64,000 nucleotides of DNA from Mesorhizobium sp. WSM3859 (GCF_002295065.1 NZ_NSGG01000016.1:62001-126000); one strand, 5' to 3'. Numbered from the stretch's first letter, positions 51,772-60,929 are shown. Translations and numbers: made by a program. Notes: generated by a model not told the origin, from the letters alone.

Positions 51772-52857
51772 TCATGCGGCGTCGCGCTCGCTGGTCCTCA
51801 AGCTCTCCAAGAAGCGGTCATAGAGCCGAGCGATATAGATTATCCGGGCGGGCCGCCCCTTGCCGCGATCGGATGGGTTCCGTTCGAAGATCGCCTCGGA
51901 AAATTTGTCGAGTATGGCGACGGTCACGACATCAGCGGAGGCTGGGTTGAGCGCGTATTCCCCGCTGTCGACCGTTCCCAGATAGCGATTGAACGCCTCG
52001 ATCCGCTTAGCGGAAACGGCCGGGTTAAGCGCGTCGTCGCCGAGCGAGGCTTTGAGCTTCACGACTGAATTCAGCCCCTGCTGCACGGCCTCATCGAACG
52101 CCTGCCCGGCGTTGACCGAGAGATCTGCTTCCGGAAAATAGGGGCGTAGCCGCGCGACGAAATCATGGACGTTGACAAAATCCCCGACATTTTCCTGCAT
52201 CCGTGCGGCGTTCGCGGCGAGCAACCGGGTGATCGCGGCATCGCCCGACCGGGTCAGATGGCCGAGCGTCTCAAGAAGACCCTTTTCGGCTTCGCCAGGG
52301 CCGCCACCTTCCGGCTTGTAACCAATATCATGCTCGATCTCGTTCCAGACGTGCGCCATCATTGAGCACACCTGAATCTCGCAGCTCGTGCCGCGCAAAT
52401 TCTCGTAATGTCCAACTAGATCGTCTTCCCGAAGGAAGACCTGGCAATGGGTAGCACGATAGAATTGGTAGCTGTTGACGGCCAGCTTGTCCTTCTTGTC
52501 GACGAATACCTCAGCACCGGCTTCGCCCTCGAACAGCCTCCTTATTTCCTCCGTAACCCTACTCTCGTCTTCCGGGCGGTACGTAGCAATCCGCACGCCC
52601 GCGAAGTCGCCGACGCCGACGAATACGTCATCAACGCTTGCATAATCCTTGTCTGGCCGACGCGCGAACCGCTTGAGCTTGCCCTCGAAACTTCGCACGG
52701 TCTTCGTTCTAAATGTCACCTGCGCCCGGATCGCGTTGTCTTCGACAATGTTCGACCGGCAAATGTCCGACACGCGCGCAGCTAACTTCAGATACCGATC
52801 GCGCTCGCGATCATAACGCGCGACGGCATCGTGGATGACTTTTTCGGCAATCGACAC
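51772..52857 (-). CDS. RelA/SpoT-domain (alarmone synthetase-like) protein
   Basis: A 361-residue protein with a nucleotidyltransferase of the (p)ppGpp synthetase type: KTVRSFEGKLKR, DVFVGVGDFAGVRIATY (catalytic Asp region), NSYQFYRATHCQVFL (in place of GYxSxH) and CEIQVCSMMAHVWNEIEHDI followed by GYK (the E-Q motif). There is no hydrolase, TGS or ACT domain. The C-terminal ~150 residues are unlike housekeeping RelA. The GTG at 52857 has GGGAGGGGGG ten bases ahead; a TTG at 52878 is possible. First gene of the Dnd-linked operon, 88 bases before the next. A toxin-like or signalling effector role is inferred. Confidence 0.85.
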   Translation of the reverse strand: MSIAEKVIHDAVARYDRERDRYLKLAARVSDICRSNIVEDNAIRAQVTFRTKTVRSFEGKLKRFARRPDKDYASVDDVFVGVGDFAGVRIATYRPEDESRVTEEIRRLFEGEAGAEVFVDKKDKLAVNSYQFYRATHCQVFLREDDLVGHYENLRGTSCEIQVCSMMAHVWNEIEHDIGYKPEGGGPGEAEKGLLETLGHLTRSGDAAITRLLAANAARMQENVGDFVNVHDFVARLRPYFPEADLSVNAGQAFDEAVQQGLNSVVKLKASLGDDALNPAVSAKRIEAFNRYLGTVDSGEYALNPASADVVTVAILDKFSEAIFERNPSDRGKGRPARIIYIARLYDRFLESLRTSERDAA

Positions 52858-53065
52858 TTTATGGTCCCCCCTCCCCAAGGTGCCTCAAAGAACTTAAAAA
52901 GTCGAGCTATGTGGAGCCGGTATGACTTGCTTTCGTATAAGCTGCTGTCGGCCGTCATCGGCTTTACCATGGCATTGCTCGACTCCGCCAACTCGGCGGG
53001 CCTGCTTCCCGGTGGCACTGCAAGGCGCGGCGCGTTTTTGGGAAACCATCCAGCGCCGAAACGCG

Positions 53066-53320
53066 TCAGCTTGCGGTATCGACCTTTATGGCAGATCCAG
53101 AGGTTTTTTCCAGCCGGTGATGACGCTGACGGAAGTCGAGTTCGGACATGCCATATTGTGATGTTTCGTCAATGAGCGCCCAAACCTGCTCGCAGCGCTT
53201 CGCCGTATCGGCGTCAGCACATATCGCGCGGTAGATTTCTTGAGCCCGCTGCCAAAAATCATACCACTCATCGCGCATCTTGTCGGTGACATGAATTAAG
53301 TGTCTGGTCGCCGCGACCAT
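53066..53320 (-). CDS. Hypothetical protein
   Basis: An 84-residue frame with protein-like composition: HVTDKMRDEWYDFWQRAQEI, YRAICADADTAKRCEQVWAL, and SQYGMSELDFRQRHH. No family recognised. It overlaps the end of the frame before it by 25 bases on the same strand, so a two-gene unit ahead of the RelA-like gene is possible. Confidence 0.4.
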   Translation of the reverse strand: MVAATRHLIHVTDKMRDEWYDFWQRAQEIYRAICADADTAKRCEQVWALIDETSQYGMSELDFRQRHHRLEKTSGSAIKVDTAS

Positions 53321-53631
53321 TCCTTTTCCGCGTTCCCGACCTGTTGGCCGTCCCAGGCAAGAAGCGCGCCGGATCTGATCGCGTAGAAGTAGACCGTGGC
53401 AGCACCGTAAAACTCTAAAACGCGACGTGCCTCAAGCAGCCCTCTATGTTCTCTTTTTGTACTTGGAAAGTCGCATAAAAGGCAATCTGGTATGACGTCC
53501 GAAATTATCTGTCGTCGGCGGGAGCTAGAGTCAAGAATTATCTGTTCGTTGGCCGGACGCGCTAAGTCGATGATATCCCGCTGCTTTCGCGCGAAGAGGT
53601 TACCAATGCCCTTCGGACAACAGGTTACCAA
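53296..53631 (-). CDS. Hypothetical protein, possibly truncated
   Basis: A 111-residue frame. Its second half looks protein-like (CLLCDFPSTKREHRGLLEAR, RVLEFYGAATVYFYAIRSGA), but the start lies in a repeat-rich stretch and may not be native. CLLC suggests a metal site. Family unknown. Confidence 0.35.
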   Translation of the reverse strand: MVTCCPKGIGNLFARKQRDIIDLARPANEQIILDSSSRRRQIISDVIPDCLLCDFPSTKREHRGLLEARRVLEFYGAATVYFYAIRSGALLAWDGQQVGNAEKEWSRRPDT

Positions 53632-53903
53632 TGTGCCCCAACGACAATTAATTCCCGACTGGCCTTAAGGAGATGTCTTGATTGAGCTTATTCCGGCTCC
53701 GATTGGTAACCTTAACGCCACCTAATACGCGCATTGGTAACCCCCCAGCGACAGGTTTGGTAACCCTCATCGACCAAGGTCCCGCTCTGCGCTGCCCCCA
53801 CAATCGCGTTGTGACAGAAGGCGTCAGCATTTCAGCGTGGGCACGTGCGCAGGCTTCAACGTCCTGACTCAATTCCGGACAGCGACAGTTAATTCCGGAC
53901 GGC
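53598..53903. repeat. Cluster of GGTTACC and TTAATTCC repeats
   Basis: Five copies of GGTTACCAA or its complement occur in 170 bases. Forward copies are at 53598 and 53623; reverse copies are near 53702, 53732 and 53757. The stretch CGACAATTAATTCCCGAC at 53642 has a near-copy, CGACAGTTAATTCCGGAC, at 53884, and a partial aattccggac at 53871. Such arrays resemble the multiple binding sites at IS21-type element ends or iterons. A minus frame crossing part of it (53648-53998, with CPLCG) is not convincing. Confidence 0.6.
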
Positions 53904-53998
53904 ACAGCGGAACTCCAGTCTAAGATCGCTTTCCCGCAGAGGGGGCACCTGCGAACCTTGTGCTCTGGAAAGCTCAGGGCGTGATCGCGCCTGTTCAT

Positions 53999-54586
53999 CG
54001 GATAACAACTTCATCATGACGTCACCTCGGAGGACGAGAAGCGATTGTTGACGAAGGGGGTACGAGCTGCCGCGGTCGTTTACCCGGTCGAAAGGACCGA
54101 GTGTGGAGAAAGCTCTCCATCATGCAAGGCGAGAAGGTGCTGGCGTACTTCGTTGTCCGCTGCCGTGAGCCAATGAACACCGGCACGGCTAAGAGCGTGG
54201 CGCTTTGCGCATGCAGCCGCACATTGATGAGGGTACGAGCCCGGACATGACGCCGAACAGCTTTCTGAAGGCGGGCGAAGAAAGAACATCCTCCCGCCGC
54301 GTTCTATTCGATCATTTCACGCGGATCAGTAGATCGGCAAAGTCCAGAAATCTGCAAGCCTTCGCCTTAGCGAAGAACGCAAGGTTCTGAGTAACTCCTG
54401 GCGCCAAAAGCACCGGCTTAGTGACGTCTGCAGAAGGGTGTGGCGCTCGCCTGCGGTTCAGTGGACGAGAGCGTGAAACTCCTCGACCGATCGGACCGCG
54501 GCACGCCCACCAGGTTGAAATCAAACGACGGCGATGTACATTCGCCGCTGCTGTTTGATGCCTCCCGGCCCAAACACCTGAAGCTA
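53999..54586. other. Gap without a recognisable gene
   Basis: About 590 bases between the repeat cluster and the exporter gene. Frames of up to 100 codons exist but none is convincing. It separates the defence island from the peptide-export locus. Confidence 0.45.
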
Positions 54587-56743
54587 TTAGCTGGATCCGG
54601 TTTGCGCTCGCCACAAGCGGGCGTAGGCGCCTTCTCTTGTCACCAGATCAGCATGCTTTCCCTCCGCGACGATCCGCCCCTTGTCCAAGACCACTATTTT
54701 GTCGGCCCCCCGGATCGTGCTCAGTCGATGAGAGATGACGACGATAGTCTTGCCGTCCCGACACAGATCCTCAACCACCCGCAGGACAAACGCCTCGGCT
54801 ACGGAGTCGAGCGAGGATGTCGCTTCGTCGAGGATCAGGATCTCTGGATCCCGGTACAGAGCCCGAGCCAACGAAAGGCGCTGCTTCTCGCCCCCGGAGA
54901 GGCGTACGCCGTTTTCGCCTAGATAGGCCTGGAAGCCGCCGGGCCAGCGCTCGATCACCTCCCGCAGCCCTGTTTGATCGCAGATTTGGAGGATCTTTTC
55001 GATGTTCGGCTCGAACTCGCCAAGGGCGATGTTGTCGATCACCGAGCCCGAGAACACGTCGATCGATTGCGGCACCGCAGCGACAACCTTGCGCAGGGAC
55101 ACGGTCGACAGGTCCTGGAGGGCATAATGGCCGATCCGGATGTGTCCACCCTCAAGCGGGTAGACATTTTGCAGCAGCGCCGCAAGCGTGCTCTTGCCGG
55201 AGCCGCTTTCCCCCACCACCGCTGTCATTTCGCCCCGGCGGAAGGTGACGCTAAGATCCTCGAAAAGCTCGAGCTGGCTACCATAGCGGAACGTGACCTT
55301 CTCCAGGTGGATGTCGCCAATGTCGGATTTGTCGGCATCGACGCCCCCACCGCTTTCGGGCTCTAGGTCGAAGATCTCGAACAGGCGATCCGCCGCGATA
55401 AAAGCATCCTGAACGATCCGGTTGGTCTGGATCAGACTGGCAATCGGCCGGGTGATATAACCCAGCAAGGTATAGCAGGAGAGTAATTCGCCAGGCGTGA
55501 CGGTTTGATCGAGGGCAAGTGTCGTTCCGAACCACATCAGCACGATGGTGAATACATTTGCGAGGAATGTCGAGGTGCTGTCTCCGAAGATCGAGATCAG
55601 GCCGGAGCTGTAGACGGAGTGCAGCATCTTGATGAAGCGCGTCTCCACTTTAAAGTTGGCGAAGCTCGCCACGCCGGAGATCTTGATTGTGGAGACAGCT
55701 CCTAGTGATTCCACCAGTTGTGTCTCTAATTCGGCAGCGTTCTCCATTACGGCGCGCTGACGATTCCTATTCAGCCGGTTGATGATCCAATAGACCGAGA
55801 GGTACAAGGGGATGGAGGCCGCTACGACTAAGGCGATCTTCCAGGAGTAGATGAACATCAGCCCTAACGAGAACAGTATTGTTAGCACGTCAACGAACAT
55901 GTTGATCGAGACGTCGTTCAGGAAGCTCCTGATCTTCACTGCGTCATTCATGCGGGAAATGATTTCGCCCATGCGCATGCTGTCGAAGAACTTCTGAGGC
56001 AGGCTTAGGATGTGATTGTAGTAGCCGAGGATTAGGTGGACGTCGATCTTCTGCCCCGTTTGCAGGACGAGCCGGTTTCTGAGGAGATTGATTAGGATCT
56101 GCACAACCAAGATCAAGAGCATGGCGACGCTCATCAGGTTGAGTAGATTGCGGTTGCCCGCTGTAATCACATGGTCGACGATCTTCTGGACGTAAATGGC
56201 AGTCGAGAGGCCAAGGATCGTCGTCACCAGCGCCCCCGCGAGAGCCTGCGCCATCGCCGCCTTGTGTGGCGCAAGCAGACGCGCGAAGCGACCTAGGGGT
56301 GAGGTGGTCTCGTCGCGGCGTTTGAAGGTGCCTGCCGGAACAAGGAGCACCAGGGCGCCGGTCCATTGCTTTTTGAATTCCTCGTGCGCCAGCTTGCGGA
56401 TTTCACCGTAGGCTGGGTCCATGACGACGACCCACCTGGCGTTGATCGCCTGGACTACGACGAAGTGATGCAGGACCTCGCTGACGATTAGGTGCGCGAT
56501 GGCGGGCTTGGGGATCTTGTATAGGCTGTCGAAACCACCCTTTACCCCCTTGGCAACGAAGCCCAGCTTCCGGGCCGCTTCCATGAGCCCCAGCACAGTA
56601 GTGCCGGAGCGGCCGGTCGAGGCATACTGGCGGATTCGCGACAAGGGCAGCTTGTAGCCATAGAAGGCCGCGACGGAAGCAAGGCTGGCGGCCCCGCAAT
56701 CCGTGATGTCGCGCTGCTTGAACTTGATAATCTTGCTCGACAT
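54587..56743 (-). CDS. C39-peptidase ABC exporter (bacteriocin type)
   Basis: Bifunctional exporter that cuts double-glycine leader peptides and pumps out the core. The 718-residue protein has an N-terminal C39 Cys protease (QRDITDCGAASLASVAAFYG with catalytic Cys at 16; LHHFVVVQAI with the His; VVVMDPAYG with the Asp). About six membrane segments follow (160-430), then the ATPase with VVGESGSGKSTLAALLQ, LSGGEKQRLSLARALYRD and ILILDEATSSLDS. It lies downstream of the HlyD-type gene (31 bases between), with leader peptides further upstream on the same strand. Complete. Confidence 0.93.
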   Translation of the reverse strand: MSSKIIKFKQRDITDCGAASLASVAAFYGYKLPLSRIRQYASTGRSGTTVLGLMEAARKLGFVAKGVKGGFDSLYKIPKPAIAHLIVSEVLHHFVVVQAINARWVVVMDPAYGEIRKLAHEEFKKQWTGALVLLVPAGTFKRRDETTSPLGRFARLLAPHKAAMAQALAGALVTTILGLSTAIYVQKIVDHVITAGNRNLLNLMSVAMLLILVVQILINLLRNRLVLQTGQKIDVHLILGYYNHILSLPQKFFDSMRMGEIISRMNDAVKIRSFLNDVSINMFVDVLTILFSLGLMFIYSWKIALVVAASIPLYLSVYWIINRLNRNRQRAVMENAAELETQLVESLGAVSTIKISGVASFANFKVETRFIKMLHSVYSSGLISIFGDSTSTFLANVFTIVLMWFGTTLALDQTVTPGELLSCYTLLGYITRPIASLIQTNRIVQDAFIAADRLFEIFDLEPESGGGVDADKSDIGDIHLEKVTFRYGSQLELFEDLSVTFRRGEMTAVVGESGSGKSTLAALLQNVYPLEGGHIRIGHYALQDLSTVSLRKVVAAVPQSIDVFSGSVIDNIALGEFEPNIEKILQICDQTGLREVIERWPGGFQAYLGENGVRLSGGEKQRLSLARALYRDPEILILDEATSSLDSVAEAFVLRVVEDLCRDGKTIVVISHRLSTIRGADKIVVLDKGRIVAEGKHADLVTREGAYARLWRAQTGSS

Positions 56744-56774
56744 AGCGGCTCGCTGACTGTTTGGAAATGGAGAA

Positions 56775-58052
56775 TCAGTGGCTCGCCAGGAGCGGATTGA
56801 GCCAATCGTCGACCTCGTTGTACAGGAGTTCCAGGACAGTGCGGTCGCCCAGGAGGAAGCGGGCCCGGACGGTCATGCCTTTCTTCAGGTTACTGATGAG
56901 CCCGTGCTTGAGGGCGAGATGGCGGCGAGAGAGCGCGCAGCGGACCTTGAAGACCAGGCTCCCGTCGTGCAGGGTGAAGTCGTGCGCCACGTCGAGCACC
57001 GTCGCGTCAATGACACCCCATTGATTGTAGTTAAAGGCATCCACTTGGAGACGCACCGACTGGCCGGGGCGCACAAAGCCGATGTCGTTGGGGGAAACGA
57101 AGATTTCCGCCACCAGTTCACCATCCGGCGAAACCCAAGCGACGGTCTGACCGGCCTGGACGTAGCTGCTGGAAGTGAGGCCCGAGAATTGCTCGAGAGC
57201 GCCTGATACGGGGGCTCGAATGCGGGTCAGGTCCCGTTCGCTTTCAAGCTGATGCAAGGCGGCCGTGAGTTCCTCCAGGCGCAGGTTAACGTCGAACAGC
57301 TGCTGGTTCCATTCGGCGAATTTGCGCCGGGCGAGGATCTCGCCCTGGATCTCAAGGTTCTGAAGTGCGAAGGCCTTTTCCTCAACGGCCTTTGCCGGTG
57401 CTACAGCAAAGGAAAGCAGTCGCTTAGCACGCTCAAGTTCCGCAGCCGCATTACCGCGGGCATATTGGTTTTCCCGCACAAGGTTGAGGAAATGGGCGCG
57501 CTCGGCCTTGGCGAACTCGGTCAAGAGGCGGATCGGGTCCTTGGCTTGCGTGCCGGAGGAGATCAGGGTTTCGAGGTCACTGGCAAAATCGCTCTTTGCG
57601 CGAATATTGCCTTTAAGCGCCCTGAGCTTTTCCTCAACCACCCCATCATCGAGGGCGAGGATCTCTTGCCCCTGAGCAACCAGGTCGTTTTCAGCGGCAA
57701 GGATGCGGGAGATGCGTCCGGAGACGGGTGCGACTAGGGGCGTCTTCTCGATGGTGGGTCGAATAATACCGGCACTTTGGAAAGATACCGTTACTGTGAT
57801 GAAAGGCAGCGACGCCAAGGCCGCAGCCACCGAGAGCACAATAATCTCGTAGATGATCAAAGATCTCTCTGATCCTCGAGAAAGGATGCTCTCTGCAGTG
57901 CAGTTGGCGAGTTCAGGAACAAGTGAGATATTAATGACGATCTCGCTGGCTACGATGATGTTGATCCATGATGTTGCAAACCATCCATCATGTCTTGGGC
58001 GCGTACTACACCAACGAAATCCTACAGCAGAAACTGAGGCTATCAAGACCAT
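56775..58052 (-). CDS. HlyD-family periplasmic adaptor
   Basis: Membrane-fusion partner of the exporter. Seen: one membrane segment (IIYEIIVLSVAAALASLPFI, ~residues 67-88), the lipoyl half IEKTPLVAPVSGRISRILAA, a long helical hairpin (~130-280), the second lipoyl half LTRIRAPVSGALEQFSGL and a C-terminal beta domain with IGFVRPGQSVRLQVDAF. The N-terminus is uncertain. The only in-frame ATG (58052) lies in the remains of a truncated leader-peptide gene, so the first ~25-35 residues may not be native, or a rare start codon is used. Confidence 0.87.
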   Translation of the reverse strand: MVLIASVSAVGFRWCSTRPRHDGWFATSWINIIVASEIVINISLVPELANCTAESILSRGSERSLIIYEIIVLSVAAALASLPFITVTVSFQSAGIIRPTIEKTPLVAPVSGRISRILAAENDLVAQGQEILALDDGVVEEKLRALKGNIRAKSDFASDLETLISSGTQAKDPIRLLTEFAKAERAHFLNLVRENQYARGNAAAELERAKRLLSFAVAPAKAVEEKAFALQNLEIQGEILARRKFAEWNQQLFDVNLRLEELTAALHQLESERDLTRIRAPVSGALEQFSGLTSSSYVQAGQTVAWVSPDGELVAEIFVSPNDIGFVRPGQSVRLQVDAFNYNQWGVIDATVLDVAHDFTLHDGSLVFKVRCALSRRHLALKHGLISNLKKGMTVRARFLLGDRTVLELLYNEVDDWLNPLLASH

Positions 58053-58120
58053 CGGAAGTTGATGATCCCCGCTTCTTGGGTCGACTCGGTTAAGCCGTAT
58101 ACTGACAGGTCGCTATTCAT
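58043..58120 (-). pseudogene. Truncated third leader-peptide gene
   Basis: A 25-codon frame with its own ribosome site (aaaggg) encodes MNSDLSVYGLTES, very like the leader of the peptide at 58806 (MNTDMSVYGVTEL). It then runs into unrelated residues and a stop before any Gly-Gly and core. It looks like a precursor gene that lost its core, possibly when sequences were deleted next to the HlyD-type gene. Confidence 0.65.
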
Positions 58121-58373
58121 TGTTTTTCCCTTTAAAAAAATTCAATGATGAATGTCGGCGGTTATTCTGCGCTCGGCAGCACACCCGCGGCTAAAGACGG
58201 CAATACCCGTGCCGACTACGAGATTAGAGGCCAAAAAGGCGTTCTGTAGCTTATTCCCAACCCAAGTGAGAGTGCGTCGGCCGTATATCACGCTTCTTAT
58301 GCGACAAACCAGACGACACCTGCCTGGAGGTGACCGAGTCAACCCTAGGCAGTTGCTAATATTGTCAATCGTC

Positions 58374-58538
58374 TTAGTGATGCTTAAGATATCTTTCCAA
58401 GGCTGCTATAGCCAGTCCTAACGCAGCAACTGCGCCAAATCCTGCCACCGCTGCCCAGAACCACCACCCTCCGGACGTTGCACATGCTTCTTCGCGCGTT
58501 AACTCGGTCACACCGCAGGCCTGCATAGTGGTCTTCAT
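58374..58538 (-). CDS. Double-glycine leader peptide B (secreted peptide precursor)
   Basis: A 54-residue precursor. The leader MKTTMQACGVTELTREEACA ends TSGG (cleavage after Gly24). The core of 30 residues is hydrophobic (WWFWAAVAGFGAVAALGLAI), ending in a basic/aromatic tail YLKHH. aaaggag lies seven bases before the ATG. The leader matches that of peptide A, so one C39 exporter would process both. No Cys, Ser or Thr in the core, so lanthionine-type modification is excluded. The gap 58121-58373 shows no further peptide. Confidence 0.8.
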   Translation of the reverse strand: MKTTMQACGVTELTREEACATSGGWWFWAAVAGFGAVAALGLAIAALERYLKHH

Positions 58539-58805
58539 TTTCTCTCCTTTCCTAGAGCTCGAAATCACAGGATGAAGTAATAATGCACCGTAGCAGCGTG
58601 TGCCGCCGCACAACGAGATGATCAAAGGTCGTGCCAAGTGTACAGGAAAGCCGCAAAACAGCGCTCATCCATTTTGTTTCAACGGCTTAGTTGTGAGCGC
58701 GGCGGCACATCGGGGCGAACAGCACAGTGTCAGGAACTCGACAAAACCGACAACGGCCTACCAAAGGTCGTTCTGGGGAGGTAAGATATTGTTCCCTAAG
58801 CCCAG

Positions 58806-58973
58806 CTAATGACCAGTAGTAGGCTTTTTCTTTGTTAGTTCTAGAATGCCACCGATTATCACTGCGATGCTAAAAGCTCCAAACAATGCCCAGAGAAGCC
58901 ACCCACCAGAAGTTGACGATGCCTCTGCCCGAGTTAGCTCAGTCACGCCATATACAGACATGTCCGTATTCAT
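58806..58973 (-). CDS. Double-glycine leader peptide A (secreted peptide precursor)
   Basis: A 55-residue precursor. The leader MNTDMSVYGVTELTRAEASS ends TSGG, followed by a 31-residue core that begins WLLWALFGAFSIAVIIGGIL and ends with a basic KKK and TTGH. A ribosome site (aaggag) lies eight bases before the ATG at 58973. With peptide B it looks like a class II, perhaps two-peptide, bacteriocin; both cores are single membrane-spanning helices with positive ends. Bases 58539-58805 between the two show no gene. Confidence 0.8.
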   Translation of the reverse strand: MNTDMSVYGVTELTRAEASSTSGGWLLWALFGAFSIAVIIGGILELTKKKPTTGH

Positions 58974-59539
58974 CGTTTTCTCCTTATAACACATGAAGAT
59001 CAGTCAAGCGTCGACTGCCGGAAGGCAGAATCGCCGCCTTCAATCAGAACATCAAGAATCGTGCCAACGGCGTAGGAAGCTTCGCGGAGGTTCTAATGCT
59101 TCCGAATGGGCGCCGCTTTTGAGGCGATCTCCATTGTGGGCACCATGAACATGTGCGCAAACACCCTCAGGATACTGCCCGTCAACGCATGAGCCGGGTC
59201 GGCAATTGAATGGGGTCCGAAGCGGGCCGCTCACAACCATTCGAATTGAGCTGCCTTTGCTGATGGTTTCATTCATCGTCGTCGCGGCAGCTATTCCGGA
59301 ATGGCCACCGCCTGGAGTTGCTCCGCGCCCGACGCAGGGCTGGGGCGAACCGTTTTGCCAGCAATTTGCCTGTTTTCCTGTCCCAGGACGGCGTCGATCC
59401 GGTCGAGATCACGAACGGCCGCCTGCGTAGCTTTCGCGCTACGGGACGCCCTGGTTACCGAACGGCCGAACGGGTGAGGGGAGCCGCGACGTCGTTCCTA
59501 CTCGCCGATGGCCCGACTTAGCAGAGGCGGGAATTAGCT
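58974..59539. other. Gap; possible recombinase N-terminal scrap
   Basis: No intact gene. A plus frame around 59340-59500 reads RFASNLPVFLSQDGVDPVEI and TNGRLRSFRATGR, which recalls the N-terminal SAM-like domain of tyrosine recombinases, but it is short and not certain. Confidence 0.3.
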
Positions 59540-60856
59540 ATGGCGCGAACTGACGTAGAGCGATTCATCAACGAGCTGGGAAAAAAGGGAGTCCGCTTGA
59601 AAACCTCAAACGGCGTGCTGGAGGGCTTGCGTCGATTGTGGAATTTGCAAAGGTCGACTACAACCTCACACTCGAGGAGGTTAAAGGTTTTATATCGAAC
59701 AGCCAAGAAAAATCAAATAGAAACAAGTCTTGCGCGACTGCGAGCCGCAAGGGTGATTCGAGTGTTTCGACCTTGATCAGCCTTGTACACACCAATGCGT
59801 TGGCTAATTGCGCTCCGTGTACATCCATGAGCCCTGTTAAACTCGGTGGAAAAACTGCAGTTGTCAACCGTCGGTTGCTGGTTCTGTGGCCTCTCGGCGA
59901 GTACCTTCAAAGGTTACTATGCATACACTGAGGAGCACGCAGAGGTTTGGCGCGGCGTGCTCCGTGTAGCGAGCGAAATGTTTGGTTCGGCAGTCCGTAC
60001 TGGCTTCTGTTACTGGGCCACAGACCCGATCGACAACCCGGAGTACGACCGTTTTCTGTTCGACTACTATCAAATCACGGGCGAATTGCCACAAACGACG
60101 ACGGCGGCCCCGCTCAAGGATCAGGCACTCACCAACCGCGTGCTCGAACTGTTCGAACGCTACGGTCGCGTGACCAATCGTTTCTCGGTGCTAAGCACGG
60201 ACCATCTCAATCAGATACACGCGGCGTTTTCGCCCGAGGACCTGATGGGGGTCGAACTCATCCTGCAGGGCAAGGACGCGCCGACCGCAAAGGCTTTCAC
60301 CGGGCGCGCACGCGCGCGGAAGGAGAAACTTAGGGCGTCCGGCCAAGATCCCGCAATCGCCGTGCCGGAAGGCTGGTCCACAACTATCGCCTGTGTTTCT
60401 GGCTTTCTCGTGAATATGCGGCAGGGACGTCTACAACTGGTGACGCCGGTACCGGGTAGCGAACGCTGGCCTCTCGGGTACCGAATCGTGGCTCAACGTT
60501 TCTTCAGCACGCCCGACGAGTTCCGGGAGGGTCTCGATAGCATCATCGACGAGAATATGCTCGAAAGCCCGCCTCCCAACCGGCCAATTCGCTTCCGCGG
60601 AGACCTGCAATACGAGGCAGGGGACGACTGCTTCCATCTCCGCTCACGCAAGGTTGAGCATCGAGTGCTCGACGGGATGGTCCCGATTCCCGTTGGCCAT
60701 CTAATCGCGAGCGGGAACTGTACAGCCTCGGAGCTAATTATGGGGGTCACGGATGGAGCGAGCGTCCTTGCCGTCGCCGACCTGCTCGATCAGCTATACG
60801 CGGCTGGGGTGATCGAAGAGGACCTCGACGACATTTCGCTTGGCAGAACGGGATGA
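59540..60856 (+). pseudogene. Radical-SAM peptide epimerase (PoyD-like), broken
   Basis: Such enzymes turn L- into D-residues in ribosomal peptides. The N-terminus (FINELGKKGVRLKTSNGVLE, then GLRRLWN) is intact to ~59640, where the match shifts frame (AKVDYNLTLEEVKGF). Two further stops follow before the frame resumes at 59846: LSTVGCWFCGLSAS, FCYWATDPIDNPEY, LPQTTTAAPLKDQ, NRFSVLSTDHLNQIHAAFSP and a C-terminal domain to 60856. The family's cluster motif has three Cys (CSVGCWFCG); here only the last two remain. Both the frameshifts and the lost ligand argue for inactivity, unless a GTG at 59846 makes a truncated protein. Confidence 0.75.
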
Positions 60857-60929
60857 CGGGCGCGGACCGAAGGCTCTTTTGTCCGCAACGCCACTGCCCT
60901 GCGTCCCACTCGGGTGAAGTCGGGCTATC

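Noticed and set aside
53648..53998. Minus frame with CPLCG...CRCPE
   Set aside because: It crosses the repeat cluster, and its composition after residue 50 is not protein-like; the zinc-like Cys pairs may be chance.
58140..58370. Possible fourth precursor peptide
   Set aside because: No leader motif (VTELTR...TSGG) or ribosome site was found on either strand.
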